NCBI GenBank assembly: GCA_036394195.1
Contig: DASWFO010000198.1
Location: 1-43,477, forward strand
DNA: 43,477 nucleotides
From: DATJPD01 sp036394195
Lineage (GTDB): Bacteria > Pseudomonadota > Alphaproteobacteria > CACIAM-22H2
Direction of reading: 5' to 3'
Positions 1 to 7,770 of this stretch are shown piece after piece (position 1 is the first letter of the stretch; the number at the start of each line of letters is the position of its first letter). Both the position numbers and the translations under genes were made by a program. The notes under the pieces were generated by a model. It was given only the letters and a program-made list of their open reading frames with translations. It had not been told where the DNA came from and did not search any database.

Positions 1-188
1 CGCCTGATCGCCAAACCATAGCGGCCCTTACCCGTGAGACGCTGACCCTTTGACGCCCCCGCCGCTGCCCAGCCGCATCGCCAATCCCTTCTAGGCCTGC
101 CAACCATATCGACATAGACTCACAAGCTCTCAGCATGAGGGAAATCTTTAGTGGCATAAGCAGAAACTCCTGATCCTAAGCGAACCTC

Positions 189-237
189 ACCCTGAGGAGG
201 CCTCCTGAGCCCTGCGAAGGAGGCCGTCTCGAAGGGT
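189..237. repeat. REP-like imperfect palindrome downstream of the acyl-CoA synthetase gene
   Basis: A perfect 8-bp inverted repeat, GGCCTCCT (199-206) and AGGAGGCC (218-225), sits inside an outer ACCCT/AGGGT pair and touches the stop codon of the neighbouring gene. There is no T-run, so it is a weak terminator candidate at best. The form resembles short palindromic intergenic repeats common in alphaproteobacteria. Bases 1-185 show nothing I can identify. Confidence 0.5.
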
Positions 238-2378
238 CATCGCGACACGAACAGCGCGTCGACCGCGGTGACGCCCTGCCCTTCTGCGTGCGCGAACAGG
301 GGATTGATGTCGATCTCCATGATCTCGGGCATGGTCAGCATGAGCCGGCCGACCAGCGCCGCGACATGCGCCACCGCCTGGACGTCGACCGGTGGTGCGC
401 CGCGGAAGCCACGCAAAAGCTTGGCCGCGCGCAGCTTCAGGATCTCATCGGCGATCGCCGGCTCCGGCAGGTCGGGCGGCAGCAGGCGGACGTCGCCCAG
501 CGCCTCGACCATCACGCCGCCGAGGCCGACCAGCACCACCGGGCCCCAGGCCGGATCGCGCTTGGCGCCGACCACGAGCTCGACGCCCTTCGGTGCCATC
601 TTCTCCACCAGAACGCCGTCGAGAGTGAGCCCGGGCTGGGCGCGTCCGATGTTCGCCTGCAGGGTCGCCCACGCCGCGCGCACGGCGGCTGCATCGGCGA
701 GGCCGAGCAGGACGCCGCCGGCCTCGGTCTTGTGCGCGAGCGCCGCCGCCTGCGCCTTCATCGCCACCGGAAAGCCGACCTTGCCGGCGAGGGCGGCCGC
801 CTCGTCGGCGGAGCGCGCCAGGCCGCCCGCGGGAATGCGCACGCCCATCGCGTCCAGCAGCTGCTTGCCCAGCCATTCGGGCTGCGGGCCGCGGCCCAGC
901 TTCGGCAGGCCCTGGAACGGCGCCGCCGCCACCGGCGCCGGCATCGCCGCCAGCCGCTTGCCATGCGCCGTGACCCGCGCCATGGCGCGCAGCGAATCCT
1001 CCGACGAGCGCGACAGGATGACGCGGTTCTGGCGCGCGAGATCGAGGAAGTCCTGCGGCAGCGGCGAGCGGTCGCCGAGCATCGCCAGCACGACCGGCTT
1101 CTCGCTGCCCTTCGCCACCGCGATGAGGTCGCTGAGGTACCGCATCGAGTGCCGCGGGCTGCTGTTCGGGATCGAGACCAGGAGGCTGCCCAGCGCCGGG
1201 TCGTCGAGGATCGCCTTGCAGCCGATGCCCACCAGCTCCGGCTGCCACAGCGCCTGGGTCGCGAGGTCGAGCGGGTTGCGGGGCGGGGCGAAGGCCGGCA
1301 CCTGCGGCTTGAGCTCGGCCTCGATATGCGGCGACAGCGGCGGCAGCTCGGCGCCGAGGTCGTCGCAGAAATCATGCGCCATGGCGCAGAAGGCGCCGGA
1401 GAAGGTGACGATGCCGAGGCCCTTGCTGGGCGGCTTCGGAAACCGCGCCAGGATCTCGGCGGTGTCGATGAGCTCGTCGAGCGAATCCATGAGCAGGATG
1501 CCGGCATGGGTCACGAAGGTGCGCATCACCGCGTAGTCGCCGGCCAAGGCGCCGGTGTGCGAGCCGGTCGCCGCCTTGCCGCGCTCACCGCGGCCGGGAT
1601 GCACCATCAGGATCGGCTTGCCGCGGGCGCGTGCCCGTCCCGCCGCGGCGAGGAAAGAAGCCGTGTCGCGGATCTGCTCGACATAGACGACGATGACGCG
1701 GGCGACCGGATCCTCGGCCAGGAAATCGATGTAGTCGGCGAGGCCCAGGCCCGCCTCGTTGCCGGTCGAGATGGTGTAGGCGACCGGGATGTCGCGCGCC
1801 TCGAGCGCCCATTTGAAATGCGAGCCGAGGCCGCCGCTCTGCGAGATCACCGCCGCGGCGGGATCGGGCGAGCCCTTGATGCTCTTGATCGGATTGCCGC
1901 CGGTGAAGCCGACCCACAGCCGGTCGATGTAATTCTGGTAGCCGAGACAGTTGGGCCCGAGCAGCGCCAGGCCGCCGTCGCGCGCGATCTTCGCGATCTC
2001 GTCCTGGGCCGCGCGCTCGCCGACCTCGGCGAAGCCGGCGGCGAAGATCACCGCAGCACCCACCTTGCGCTTGATGCAGTCGATCACCGCCTCGCGCACA
2101 CTGGAGGCCGGCAGGGTGAACACCGCGACGTCGACGCCCTCGGGCAGCTCGGCGATGCTGGTCAGGACCTTGTGGCCCTCGATCTCACCGCCGCTGCGCC
2201 CGACAAGGTGGACCGCCCCCGGGAACTCGTTCGCCTTGATGTTCTTCAGCACCATGTGGCCGGCGGTGCCCGGCTTGCTCGAGATGCCGACGATCGCGAT
2301 CGATTTCGGCCGCATCATCCGCTCGATGACGGCGACGCTCTTCGGCAGCGCCGGAGCCCGGGTCGTCAGGTCGTTCAT
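237..2378 (-). CDS. acyl-CoA synthetase, NDP-forming (acetate-CoA ligase family)
   Basis: This 713-residue protein has the fused architecture of ADP-forming acyl-CoA synthetases. A CoA-binding Rossmann domain comes first (about 20-150, with IAIVGISSKPGTAG and the GPNCLGY segment). Succinyl-CoA-ligase-like domains follow in the middle (ISQSGGLGS near 180). A C-terminal ATP-grasp domain covers about 500-713 (VAMKAQ, HKTEAGGV, GVLVEKM). The family makes acyl-CoA from a carboxylic acid, CoA and ATP; the substrate cannot be read from sequence. It starts 7 nt after the Bug receptor gene on the same strand, so the two are probably co-transcribed and the enzyme may activate the acid that the receptor binds. 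Length is normal for the fused form. Confidence 0.9.
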   Translation of the reverse strand: MNDLTTRAPALPKSVAVIERMMRPKSIAIVGISSKPGTAGHMVLKNIKANEFPGAVHLVGRSGGEIEGHKVLTSIAELPEGVDVAVFTLPASSVREAVIDCIKRKVGAAVIFAAGFAEVGERAAQDEIAKIARDGGLALLGPNCLGYQNYIDRLWVGFTGGNPIKSIKGSPDPAAAVISQSGGLGSHFKWALEARDIPVAYTISTGNEAGLGLADYIDFLAEDPVARVIVVYVEQIRDTASFLAAAGRARARGKPILMVHPGRGERGKAATGSHTGALAGDYAVMRTFVTHAGILLMDSLDELIDTAEILARFPKPPSKGLGIVTFSGAFCAMAHDFCDDLGAELPPLSPHIEAELKPQVPAFAPPRNPLDLATQALWQPELVGIGCKAILDDPALGSLLVSIPNSSPRHSMRYLSDLIAVAKGSEKPVVLAMLGDRSPLPQDFLDLARQNRVILSRSSEDSLRAMARVTAHGKRLAAMPAPVAAAPFQGLPKLGRGPQPEWLGKQLLDAMGVRIPAGGLARSADEAAALAGKVGFPVAMKAQAAALAHKTEAGGVLLGLADAAAVRAAWATLQANIGRAQPGLTLDGVLVEKMAPKGVELVVGAKRDPAWGPVVLVGLGGVMVEALGDVRLLPPDLPEPAIADEILKLRAAKLLRGFRGAPPVDVQAVAHVAALVGRLMLTMPEIMEIDINPLFAHAEGQGVTAVDALFVSR

Positions 2379-2385
2379 GTCCCGC

Positions 2386-3387
2386 CTATTCCGCCTTGAT
2401 GTGGTTGGCCCGCACGACCGCGCCCCATTTGGCGCGGTCCGCCGCGAAGATCTTCGTCGTCTCCTCGGGCGTGGTCGTGGTCGGGTCGAGGCCGGAATTG
2501 CGCAGCCGCGCCGCGACCTCCGGCGTCTTCCAGCCGCGCTCGATCTCGTCGTGCAGCTTGTCGATGATGGGACGCGGCGTGCCGGCCGGGGCGACCAGGC
2601 CGAACCAGGTCGTCGAGGTCAGCTCGGGAATGCCAAGCTCGGTCACCGTCGGCACGTCCGGAAAGCTCGGATAGCGGTCCGGCGACGTCACCGCGAGCAG
2701 CCTCACGAAGCCGTTCTGGCGGAGCGTGATCGCCGTGTTGGTGACGTCGTAGGCCCACTGAATCTCGCCCTGCATCATGGCGGTCGCGAACGGGCCGGTG
2801 CCGCGATAGGCGACGTGATCGCTGTCGAAGCCGATCTTGCTCTTGAACAGCTCGGCGGCGAGGTGCGGCAAGGTGCCGATGCCGGGCGAGCCGTGGTTCA
2901 GCTTCACCCCGCCTTTCGCGTATTTCACGAAGTCCTGATAGGTCGCGACCGGCACCTTGGCGTTGGTCTCGAGCACGATCGGCAGGTTCACGAGCAGGGT
3001 GATCGGCGCGAACGCCTTGGCCGGATCGTAGCTCATGTTGGTGTAGAGATCGGCGTTCACCGCAACCAGGCCGAGGCCGACGATGTAGAGGGTGTAGCCG
3101 TCCGGCGGCGCGCCGGCGAGAATGCCGCCGGCGATGTTGCCGGCCAGCCCCGGCTTGCCGTCGACATAGAACGGCTGGCCCAGCGCCTGGCTCAGATGAT
3201 CGGTCAGCACGCGACCGATGAGGTCGGTCGGCCCGCCTGGCGGGTAGCCGGTGAGTACCCGCACCACCTTGGTCGGATAAGCCGGCGTCTCGGCGGCGAG
3301 GCCGTGCCCGCCGCTGAGCGCCAACGCGGAAGCGAGCGCCGCGGCGCCGATCCAGGCCTTGCGAATGCGCGCTGCGGCGTGCGCCAT
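2386..3387 (-). CDS. Bug-family tripartite tricarboxylate transporter receptor
   Basis: A 333-residue periplasmic solute-binding protein of the Bug/TctC family. It has a signal peptide (residues 1-31: basic start, Ala/Leu-rich core, cleavage near GLAA/ET), then the family signature PTKVVRVLTGYPPGGPTD and a VPTVTELG segment near the C-terminus. Bug proteins bind carboxylates or related small molecules; the ligand is unknown here. The frame is open further upstream, but the ATG at 3387 has a strong AGGAGG before it and begins the signal peptide, so I chose it. No TctA/TctB membrane genes are adjacent, which is common for orphan Bug receptors. It precedes the acyl-CoA synthetase, with the IclR regulator upstream. 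Confidence 0.9.
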   Translation of the reverse strand: MAHAAARIRKAWIGAAALASALALSGGHGLAAETPAYPTKVVRVLTGYPPGGPTDLIGRVLTDHLSQALGQPFYVDGKPGLAGNIAGGILAGAPPDGYTLYIVGLGLVAVNADLYTNMSYDPAKAFAPITLLVNLPIVLETNAKVPVATYQDFVKYAKGGVKLNHGSPGIGTLPHLAAELFKSKIGFDSDHVAYRGTGPFATAMMQGEIQWAYDVTNTAITLRQNGFVRLLAVTSPDRYPSFPDVPTVTELGIPELTSTTWFGLVAPAGTPRPIIDKLHDEIERGWKTPEVAARLRNSGLDPTTTTPEETTKIFAADRAKWGAVVRANHIKAE

Positions 3388-3437
3388 GTTCCCTCCTCGA
3401 TGCGCCGGCGCGGCGGTGTTTCGCCGGTGGCGCGCTC

Positions 3438-3468
3438 GTGCGCAATGCGCACAAATCGTTCTTTTGTG
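3438..3468. promoter_or_regulatory. Two adjacent inverted repeats, candidate IclR operator
   Basis: GTGCGC-AAT-GCGCAC (3438-3452) is a perfect palindrome. It overlaps by three bases a second inverted repeat, CACAAA-N7-TTTGTG (3450-3468). Both lie in the 126-nt gap between the IclR-family gene and the Bug receptor gene it precedes, 50-80 nt upstream of the receptor start. Position and symmetry suit a regulator binding site. The assignment to the neighbouring IclR protein is inference. Confidence 0.5.
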
Positions 3469-3513
3469 AACCGGAGCATAGCGAGCGGCGCCAAAAACTG
3501 TCAACGCCGCCGG

Positions 3514-4314
3514 CTACGCCGCGCCGATCAGGAGCGGCCGCATCTCGGCCGCGGCGCGGCGCAGCACCGGCAGGAACACGCCGGTCATGTCCGGCTTGCC
3601 GGCGCGGCCGGCGGACGCGATGGCGTGCATCGCGGCGACGACGCGGCCGGCGCGGTTCAGCACCGGAACGGCAATGGCGCGCAGGTCGCGCTCGACCTCC
3701 TGGTCGCCGAGGCACATCCCCTCCTCGCGCACCTTCAGGATGACGCGCTTCAGCTTCTTGCGGTCGGTGATGGTGAACGGCGTCAGCGCCCTGAGCTCGA
3801 CCCGCTTCAGGAACGCATCCAGCTCCGCGTCGGGCAGGCTCGCCAGCAGCACGCGGCCCATCGACGTGCAATAGGCGGGCAGATGCGCGCCGACGTCGAG
3901 CAGGCTCGGCTCGTGCCGTCGCGCGGTCGACCGCGCGACGTAGATGACGTCGTCGCCGTGCAGGATCGACACCGAGCAGGATTCGCCGATCGTCTCGCTG
4001 ACTCTCTCGATCACCGGCTGCGCGACCCGCGGCAGCAGGCTCGAGGAGAGATAGGCGCGGGTGAGGCCGAGCACCCGCGGCGCCAGGCGGAAGAACTTTC
4101 CGCGCGCCTCCATGTAGCCCAGGCTTTCGAGGGTGAGCAGGCAGCGCCGGACACTCGCCCGCGACATCTGGGTGAGCTTCGCCACCTCCGACAGGGTCAG
4201 GTATTCGTTCTGGTTGGCGAATGCCTGCATCACCGCCAGCCCGCGCGCCAGGGCGGCCACGTAATCGCGCCGCTTCAGGTTACGGGCCGGGGTGGCGGCG
4301 AGGCGGTTGGACAT
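3514..4314 (-). CDS. IclR-family transcriptional regulator (PcaR/PobR-like)
   Basis: A 266-residue regulator with the two IclR domains. The N-terminal winged helix covers about 22-80 (LARGLAVMQAF, LTLSEVAKLTQMSRASVRRCL). The C-terminal GAF-like effector domain covers about 90-260 (SSSLLPRVAQPVIERV, YCTSMGRVLLASL). The sequence style is that of the PcaR/PcaU/PobR branch, which often controls aromatic or carboxylate catabolism. It lies directly upstream of, and on the same strand as, the Bug receptor and acyl-CoA synthetase, so it likely controls that uptake and activation unit, possibly through the palindromes at 3438-3468. The effector is unknown. Confidence 0.9.
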   Translation of the reverse strand: MSNRLAATPARNLKRRDYVAALARGLAVMQAFANQNEYLTLSEVAKLTQMSRASVRRCLLTLESLGYMEARGKFFRLAPRVLGLTRAYLSSSLLPRVAQPVIERVSETIGESCSVSILHGDDVIYVARSTARRHEPSLLDVGAHLPAYCTSMGRVLLASLPDAELDAFLKRVELRALTPFTITDRKKLKRVILKVREEGMCLGDQEVERDLRAIAVPVLNRAGRVVAAMHAIASAGRAGKPDMTGVFLPVLRRAAAEMRPLLIGAA

Positions 4315-4339
4315 GGCCTTTTTTAGACCCGCTCGCGTT

Positions 4340-4440
4340 TAGCCGCCACACCGGCCGGATATTCCAGGGGGCCCAAATTCCCGCAGGGGCGAAGCCCCCT
4401 GCAACCCCGGGCCCCCTGGGACCCCGGCCCTAAACGCTCG
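4340..4440. repeat. Nested-hairpin intergenic repeat, copy 1
   Basis: About 100 nt that recurs almost unchanged at 8278-8380. The outer arms CCAGGGGGCCC (4364-4374) and GGGCCCCCTGG (4409-4419) pair perfectly. An inner hairpin around a GAA loop is imperfect here (GCAGGGGC against GCCCCCTGC), and a further CCGGCC/GGCC pair flanks the element. It lies between the divergently arranged IclR gene and the FNR-type box. Function is unknown; the form fits a REP/BIME-like mobile or structured element. Confidence 0.75.
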
Positions 4441-4500
4441 CGGGCGAGCGGCCATCCGAATGTGGATACGCGCGCGACGTTTACTTTTTGCCGGAACCCC

Positions 4501-4514
4501 TTGATTTACATCAA
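4501..4514 (+). promoter_or_regulatory. Perfect FNR/Anr/FixK-type box
   Basis: TTGATTTACATCAA matches the canonical TTGAT-N4-ATCAA consensus of Fnr/Anr/FixK-family activators exactly. It ends 66 nt before the start of the small membrane protein gene at 4581, a distance suited to a class II activated promoter. No strong -10 hexamer is visible at the expected spacing. Confidence 0.7.
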
Positions 4515-4580
4515 TGTGACCGGGCGGGAATGCGCGAGACTGGCCGGGCGTTGTCTCGCCAGATAGGAAGAGGCCCGACC

Positions 4581-4754
4581 ATGTATCAGTCGTTCCAGCT
4601 CCCCTCCATTCAGCACCGCCTGCCGCGACGCAGGGCCGCCACCGCCGCCCGCACGCTCACTCCTGCCGACCAGCTATGGGTCTGGCGCGGCGCGTTTATG
4701 CTCGGCGCCGCGGCCTGGATCGCGCTCGGCTGCGTGATCAAGGCCATCGTCTAG
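4581..4754 (+). CDS. Small single-helix membrane protein, unknown
   Basis: A 57-residue protein, not recognised. The first half is basic (HRLPRRRAATAAR). A hydrophobic helix near 40-57 (AFMLGAAAWIALGCVIKAIV) runs to the C-terminus, suggesting a single membrane anchor with a cytoplasmic basic face. The ATG at 4581 has GGAAGAGG upstream. The frame is open further upstream, but those codons overlap the promoter region. The perfect FNR-type box at 4501-4514 suggests expression under low oxygen, which fits small accessory subunits of respiratory complexes, but nothing in the sequence identifies a partner. Confidence 0.6.
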   Translation: MYQSFQLPSIQHRLPRRRAATAARTLTPADQLWVWRGAFMLGAAAWIALGCVIKAIV

Positions 4755-4927
4755 CCGGCCCACTGCGGGCAGCCGCGCAGCCTGAGCTTCGGTCACTTTT
4801 TTGCCACGGGCGGCGGCGTGGCAATGTGCCCTTGGCAATTTGGTTGTCACAGCGATCTTTCGACCCCGATTTCGTCACCTCGCCTATTCTGCGCCCCCTG
4901 GTTCCTTGTTGGGGTGGATGCCGACAC

Positions 4928-5740
4928 ATGAGAGGGATTGCGTCCAAGACGCGGCAAAGCCTGAATATCGGTTTCCGGACCAACCGTTATCTCAATGCGC
5001 TCTATCGGCTGGTGAACCGCGCGCTTCATCGCGTGCGGCCGCGCGGTATCGACGACGGCGATTGGGGCTTCGCAAATGTCGTGCGGCACGAGACCGACCT
5101 CGTCGAGATCATGGGCCGGCCCCGGCCGCAGGTCCTGAAGAAGGTGACCAACCGCCTGGATAGCCTGTGTCAGGATTTCATCCGGCGTTCGCCCTTCATC
5201 ATGATCGGCTCGCACGACGCCAAAGGGAACGTCGACGTCTCGCCGAAGGGCGACCCGGCGGGGTTCGTGCAGATCCTCGACGACCGCACTCTGGCGATCC
5301 CGGAGCGGCCCGGCAACCTCCGCGCCGACACCTTCCGCAACATGTTGACCCTGCGCAACCCGAAGGTCGGCCTGATCTTCATCATCCCGGGCAAGAGCGA
5401 GACGCTGCGCATCTGCGGCCCGGCGCGGATCGTCCGCGACCTCGACCTGCGCGAGAAGATGGCGCTCAACGGCAAGACCCCCGAGCTGGCACTGGTGGTG
5501 CGGGTGGAAGAGGCGTTTTTCCATTGCGCCAAGAGCATGGTGCGCTCGCGGCTGTGGGACCCGGCCGAATGGCGGCCGGTGGATGGGCTCCCCTCGCTGG
5601 CCGACGCGATGGTCCGGCACGGCAAGCTCAAGGAAAGCGTCGACGTCATGGCCTCGATCATCGACCGCGACGAGAAAGAGCGCCTGTACCAGCTGGTCTT
5701 CATCATCGGCGGCGCGTCGCAGCTGCTAGCTCTTTGTTGA
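4928..5740 (+). CDS. Pyridoxamine 5'-phosphate oxidase-family flavoprotein (MSMEG_1061-like)
   Basis: A 270-residue protein with a split-barrel PPOX fold. The region from about 60 to 240 follows the MSMEG_1061-type FMN-binding family: SPFIMIGSHDAKGNVDVSP, KGDPAGFVQILDDRTLAIP, ERPGNLRADTFRNML, IFIIPGKSETLRICGPARI and AFFHCAKSMVRSRLWDP. Members bind a flavin and probably act as small-molecule reductases or oxidases; the substrate is unknown. The first 50 residues are basic and poorly conserved, and the start is the first ATG after the promoter region, so an internal start is possible. A separate transcription unit is likely, since 173 nt separate it from the upstream gene. Confidence 0.85.
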   Translation: MRGIASKTRQSLNIGFRTNRYLNALYRLVNRALHRVRPRGIDDGDWGFANVVRHETDLVEIMGRPRPQVLKKVTNRLDSLCQDFIRRSPFIMIGSHDAKGNVDVSPKGDPAGFVQILDDRTLAIPERPGNLRADTFRNMLTLRNPKVGLIFIIPGKSETLRICGPARIVRDLDLREKMALNGKTPELALVVRVEEAFFHCAKSMVRSRLWDPAEWRPVDGLPSLADAMVRHGKLKESVDVMASIIDRDEKERLYQLVFIIGGASQLLALC

Positions 5741-5824
5741 CCCGCTCGCGGGGGGCTGCCCGCGTTTTCTGAGCGCGCTTGCCCATCCGGGTTCGCGGGT
5801 CACTCCGCACGCGCTCTACCCTTC

Positions 5825-5840
5825 ATCACGGGCGCGTGAT
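5825..5840. promoter_or_regulatory. Palindrome upstream of the oxygenase operon
   Basis: ATCACG-GGCG-CGTGAT is a perfect 6-bp inverted repeat with a 4-nt spacer, ending 55 nt before the Rieske oxygenase start codon. A dimeric regulator site is plausible. No regulator gene is adjacent, so the assignment is speculative. Confidence 0.4.
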
Positions 5841-5895
5841 AGCCTGATTTGCTTAGAGCCCTAAGGGCCGTCGGACGCGGTTCGGGAGAACGCCG

Positions 5896-6912
5896 ATGTT
5901 CCTGCGCAATCAATGGTACGTGGCCGCATGGTCGCACGAGGTGGCGCGCACGCCGCTGGCGCGGCGCATCGCCGGCGAGCCGATCGTGCTCTGGCGCACC
6001 ACCGGCGGCAAGGCGGTGGCGTTCGAAGACCGCTGTCCGCACCGTCTTGCGCCGCTGTCCAAGGGCCAGATCGTCGGCGACGCGCTGCAATGCGGCTACC
6101 ACGGGGTCACCTTCGACGCGACCGGCGCTTGCGTGCACGTGCCGGGTCAGGACGACGTCCCGAAAGGCGCCGTCCGGGCCTATCGCCTCGAGGAGAAATG
6201 GGGCTGGATCTGGCTGTGGCTCGGCGAGGCGGCGCGCGCGGATGCGGCGCTGCTCCCGGATTTCCACTGGCAAGAAGAACCGGGCTGGGCGCCAATCGGC
6301 GGCACGCTGCACTTCAAGGCCCACTACCAGCTGCTGCTGGACAACCTGCTGGACCTGTCGCACGAGGCGTTCCTGCACCAGGCCACGATCGGCAACCGCG
6401 CCGTCGCCGACGTGCCGGCCGAGATGACCTCCGAAGGCGACCACGTGCGGGTGACGCGGCTGATGCGCGACGTGCCGGCGCCGCCGCTGTTCGTGCGGGC
6501 GCGCGGTTTCAAGACCAATATCGACCGGCTACAGGACATCACCTTCAGCCCGCCCTGCTACATCAACATCAACGTCCGCGCGACGCCGGCCGGGAGCAAC
6601 GACCTCTCGCAGGCGCTCGAATGGCGGGTGCTGAACGCCCTGGTCCCGGAGACCGAGCGCACCACGCATTATTTCTGGGGCCTGCCGCGCCATTTCTGCC
6701 CGGACGACCGCGAGATGGACGCGATGCTCGATACCGCCATCGTGCGCACCTTCCGCGAGGACCAGGCGATGCTCGAGGTGCAGGAGGAGATCCTGGAGGA
6801 GCGTTCGCTCGACACCCGCACCCTGGCGACGCGGGTCGATGCCGGACCCAGCCGCGCCCGCAGCATCATCGCGCGGCTCGGACGAGACGAAGCGCAGTTG
6901 TCGCAAACATGA
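5896..6912 (+). CDS. Rieske non-heme iron oxygenase, VanA-like
   Basis: A 338-residue aromatic ring-hydroxylating or O-demethylating oxygenase. The Rieske 2Fe-2S ligands are C47-x-H49 and C66-x2-H69. The mononuclear iron site is in DNLLDLSHEAFLH (H156 and H161, with D149 as the likely bridging Asp). The start MFLRNQWYVAAW is typical of vanillate/phenylpropanoid demethylase oxygenase subunits. The family uses O2 and electrons from a partner reductase for demethylation or hydroxylation; no reductase gene is adjacent. GGGAGAAC precedes the start. The next gene begins 10 nt downstream and is probably co-expressed. Confidence 0.9.
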   Translation: MFLRNQWYVAAWSHEVARTPLARRIAGEPIVLWRTTGGKAVAFEDRCPHRLAPLSKGQIVGDALQCGYHGVTFDATGACVHVPGQDDVPKGAVRAYRLEEKWGWIWLWLGEAARADAALLPDFHWQEEPGWAPIGGTLHFKAHYQLLLDNLLDLSHEAFLHQATIGNRAVADVPAEMTSEGDHVRVTRLMRDVPAPPLFVRARGFKTNIDRLQDITFSPPCYININVRATPAGSNDLSQALEWRVLNALVPETERTTHYFWGLPRHFCPDDREMDAMLDTAIVRTFREDQAMLEVQEEILEERSLDTRTLATRVDAGPSRARSIIARLGRDEAQLSQT

Positions 6913-6922
6913 GGACCTGACC

Positions 6923-7663
6923 ATGGCACAAGCATTGTCGCGGGACGAATTCCTGGCCCAAATGCAGTCCCGAATCCGCGGCCGCGAGCACCGCACCCAT
7001 CCGATCGTCCAGGCCGTCGAGAAGGGCACCGCGACGCCGGAACAGATCGGATATCTCGCCGTGCTGTTCTTTCACTTCACCAAGCACACGCCGCAGGTCA
7101 TCTCGACCATCCATTCGCGCTGCGACGATCCGGCGATCCGCCGCAAGATCATGGACACGCTGATCGACGAGGACACCGAGCTGCGCTGCGGCAGCGCCTC
7201 GCACCACCAGCTGGCGCTCGATTTCGCGACCCGCTTCATCGGCTGCACGGAACAGGAGGTCATCGACCACCCGGTCCCGCAGCTGCTGCTCGACATGACC
7301 GCGTACCGCTACAAGGTGGCGCACGAGATGCCGGTGCCGATCGCGCTCGGCAATTCCGGGATTGCCGGCGAATCGCATTTTCCGGACACCGTGGTGATGA
7401 TCAGCGAGGGGCTCCGCAACCATTACGGGGTGAAGGACGAAGACCAGGAATCCTGGATCGTCCACATCGATGGCGACGCCGAGCACGGCGACACGGCGCT
7501 GAAACCGGTGCTCGCCACCTGCACCACCGGCGACCTGCAAGAGAAGATGCTGTGGTGCATCGACAACTATCTCGACCACTGGGCCCGGTTCTGGCGGGAG
7601 AGCGAGCGCGGCGAGAAGCTTAAGATCCCGATCCGCCGGCGGAGTGCCGCGGCGGCGGAGTGA
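6923..7663 (+). CDS. Heme-oxygenase-like (PqqC/TenA-fold) putative diiron oxidase
   Basis: A 246-residue helical protein of the PqqC/TenA-like iron-containing redox enzyme superfamily. Candidate metal ligands match the heme-oxygenase-like diiron oxidase (HDO) pattern: Glu in DEDTE (83/86), His in HHQL (94/95), Glu in GESHF (E150) and H181-x3-D185-x2-H188. PqqC itself does not use such a site, so an O2-activating diiron or cofactor-free oxidase is more likely. GAGGA precedes the ATG. It follows the Rieske oxygenase by 10 nt, so the pair probably act on one pathway. Substrate unknown; the ligand assignment is by motif only. Confidence 0.75.
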   Translation: MAQALSRDEFLAQMQSRIRGREHRTHPIVQAVEKGTATPEQIGYLAVLFFHFTKHTPQVISTIHSRCDDPAIRRKIMDTLIDEDTELRCGSASHHQLALDFATRFIGCTEQEVIDHPVPQLLLDMTAYRYKVAHEMPVPIALGNSGIAGESHFPDTVVMISEGLRNHYGVKDEDQESWIVHIDGDAEHGDTALKPVLATCTTGDLQEKMLWCIDNYLDHWARFWRESERGEKLKIPIRRRSAAAAE

Positions 7664-7770
7664 TCATCGGCCGAAATCCCGACGGACATCGACGTGACTC
7701 GCTGTTAACGGCTTCTTAAGCCCCGCGGCAGGACAAATCGAGCGGCTGTTGCCAATCGACGGGGGGCTCT

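Noticed and set aside
1..185. Possible gene end or RNA gene at the window start
   Set aside because: No cloverleaf, no conserved RNA motif and no open frame with recognisable product.
288..2399. A 703-codon open frame opposite the acyl-CoA synthetase gene
   Set aside because: Arg/His/Ala-rich shadow composition with no motif; the minus-strand gene has a full set of family motifs.
4801..4824. TTGCCACG-N8-CGTGGCAA hairpin next to a T-run, considered as a terminator
   Set aside because: The T-run precedes the stem on the plus strand and gives an A-run on the minus strand, so it is in the wrong position for a terminator in either direction.
5848..5861. CTTAG-N4-CTAAG small inverted repeat before the Rieske gene
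   Set aside because: Only 5-bp arms; the nearby ATCACG palindrome is a better operator candidate.
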